DNA of 64,000 bases from Hahella chejuensis KCTC 2396 (GTDB lineage: Bacteria > Pseudomonadota > Gammaproteobacteria > Pseudomonadales > Oleiphilaceae): positions 3,502,501-3,566,500 of the forward strand of contig NC_007645.1 in assembly GCF_000012985.1 (NCBI RefSeq), given 5' to 3'. Below, one piece after another: positions 63,701-64,000 of this stretch. Made by a program: the position numbers and the translations under genes. Numbering within the stretch: position 1 is the first letter of the stretch; each line of letters opens with the position of its first letter. Below the pieces are notes generated by a model. It made no database searches, was not told the DNA's origin, and saw only the letters and a program-made list of their open reading frames with translations.

Positions 63701-64000
63701 CAACGTCATGCAGGCAGGCGATGCGGAACACTTCGGCGTCCAGCTCGAAGGGCCGCGCCTTGGACTGGGCCAGCCAGTCGAGACAGCGGGCTTTGTGGGC
63801 TGACGCAACCAAAGGCGCATAGTCCAAAGCAATGCGGGGCGACGCATACACCGCCTGATGCGGCGCGCGCAGGCCACGCCACAGGAAAACGGATCGCAGG
63901 GCCGGCTGCGACGCCTGGATTCGCCGCCACAGATCGCCAATCTCCGCCTCGCTCGCCGGCGTGCGCAGAGTAAAGGACACGCCAATGTGATAGGCGCTGT
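60747..64000 (-). CDS. NRPS-1: C-A-PCP module (5' end beyond window)
   Basis: Seen: 1083 residues, open at the right edge. The frame is already inside a condensation domain at the edge (YHIGVSFTLRTP), so the GTG at 63980 is not a true start. The C domain has an intact FHHILMDGWS. The A domain shows FTSGTTGAPKG, SNHYGPSETT, FYRTGDAV and LTGKIDRR; pocket residues D-P-E-N-W-F-H-V-D give no known code. The PCP has DAGGDSIKI. A basic tail follows (KNRLADRRRKVKG). Role: supplies an aminoacyl or peptidyl chain to the KS of PKS-2. Given the ClbP-like exporter, an N-acyl-D-Asn loading module would be expected further right. Confidence 0.92.
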   Translation of the reverse strand, partial: SAYHIGVSFTLRTPASEAEIGDLWRRIQASQPALRSVFLWRGLRAPHQAVYASPRIALDYAPLVASAHKARCLDWLAQSKARPFELDAEVFRIACLHDVAAGTLSIAFCFHHILMDGWSSSLLVSLWVQGLRGQAIPPLASRLYSQQLWKGLDPEALRRSREYWRDALQGVDDRDVAVTTKLLDEPLFRRATSKSNRDDSPLAENTAKAGRLWPQARKAEIEALCRRAGVTPASFVYLCWALTLSKLTFQKTVAFGCAFSGREAALAQNAEQQPLGLFTNTTPLLLILDGAWTLEAALRAMFQTLQRTQAHEKTPPLLIREIAGQREELYDSLVVFDNYPIDPSLQDASYATCLTDLHTEETTHFGLTLTVSGADAWKVELSAGETFNGDPAAVTAAFHAFDSLAADLVAMADHAPIADCLLQLVPDQAQASHLVAGATTATADINAVLQGIRQRLIEAPQNIGLIDGDRPISHGELAQRIAAVQAQLARAGFVAGDRVGVHAPKGEGSTVAILAILFSGGSYFYLNPKDPTSRKQTLLELAGCGIVLCDAALIAELGADSGRLLLEIVERVEIEAPLATQTDSDVPSPLPALWSQRRPEDEFYFIFTSGTTGAPKGISIRNESVANLLDWFIGETGLTQADRVLGLTDLNFDPSVEDLFGSLCVGATLIYPAPRVLQERTAFIRTMQETEATLVNFIPGAIAPLLEDAPRLPAMRLWIFGGEELPLRLRDQLLAQGYAVSNHYGPSETTVDCLSARQSLDAEIAIGWPIQNVVAYCADIFDKPLPPGVRGELWVAGRAVARGYATNPVETARAFVRYQDQTFYRTGDAVTFSPASGFNYLGRIDDQVKINGVRIEPRELERMVETMAEVRASCLLPVSEAGGKRQWRLFVDSAAPAAQLEPRVREHIRRHLPESWTPSRILAVNGFARTLTGKIDRRRLLDIAARQAQQDALTAAAQAPLTDPVEAQVQAIWRDILETPAVASDINFFDAGGDSIKIITLQSQLQQRFARDIGVAVIFEHPTIASFAAWIRRSEASAEHTGAQTDPADAGAASTQAHILSSARSGKNRLADRRRKVKGSSVS

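Overview
The window looks like chromosomal DNA of a GC-rich gammaproteobacterium. The mix of an exosortase-B exopolysaccharide (EPS) locus and a large hybrid NRPS/PKS locus would fit a marine genus such as Hahella; that is inference from gene content only. Both large loci are transcribed mainly on the minus strand, so their biological order runs from high to low coordinates. No tRNA, rRNA, CRISPR array, transposase or phage gene was recognised.

Left part (1-25 kb): the 5' end of a rhomboid protease runs off the left edge. On the plus strand follow a WcaJ-type undecaprenyl-phosphate sugar transferase, whose start is preceded by a 17-bp tandem repeat, and an asparagine-synthetase-like protein. 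An AT-rich two-gene module (3.9-7.4 kb) encodes an AAA+ ATPase and a subtilisin-like protease that match the IetA/IetS toxin-antitoxin and anti-phage pair; it interrupts the EPS locus. The EPS operon proper reads from 23.7 kb down to 7.6 kb: EpsL, EpsD, EpsE, EpsF, EpsG, exosortase XrtB, EpsI, a polymerase/ligase-like membrane protein, a flippase, a GT4 transferase, a pyruvyltransferase, a second GT4 transferase, an Alg14/Alg13-type split transferase and a secreted protein. A degenerate tandem copy of the Alg13-like gene end lies at 8.7-9.0 kb. A PEP-CTERM protein (24.6-25.3 kb), the expected type of exosortase substrate, sits just upstream.

Middle part (25.5-31 kb): two sulfotransferases, an Asp/Asn-hydroxylase-like Fe(II) oxygenase, a GH18-like protein, a 3-hydroxyacyl-CoA dehydrogenase and a GNAT acetyltransferase. 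Most are candidate tailoring or precursor genes for the assembly line to the right. Small related palindromes sit at several gene ends here.

Right part (31-64 kb): a tightly packed NRPS/PKS operon, open at the right edge. In gene order it holds NRPS-1 (C-A-PCP, 5' end missing), PKS-2 (KS-AT-KR-DH-ER-ACP, unusual order), a ClbP-like serine peptidase fused to a peptide-export ABC transporter, NRPS-2 (A-PCP-C-A-PCP-C), NRPS-3 (half C-A-PCP-C-A-PCP-TE), PKS-1 (KS-KR-ACP-C, no AT), a JmjC-like oxygenase and a type II thioesterase. Domain logic suggests the order NRPS-1, PKS-2, PKS-1, NRPS-2, NRPS-3, which is not the gene order. Specificity codes read by eye suggest Pro then Ser in NRPS-2. The peptidase-exporter fusion suggests a prodrug-type (precolibactin/prexenocoumacin-like) maturation on export.
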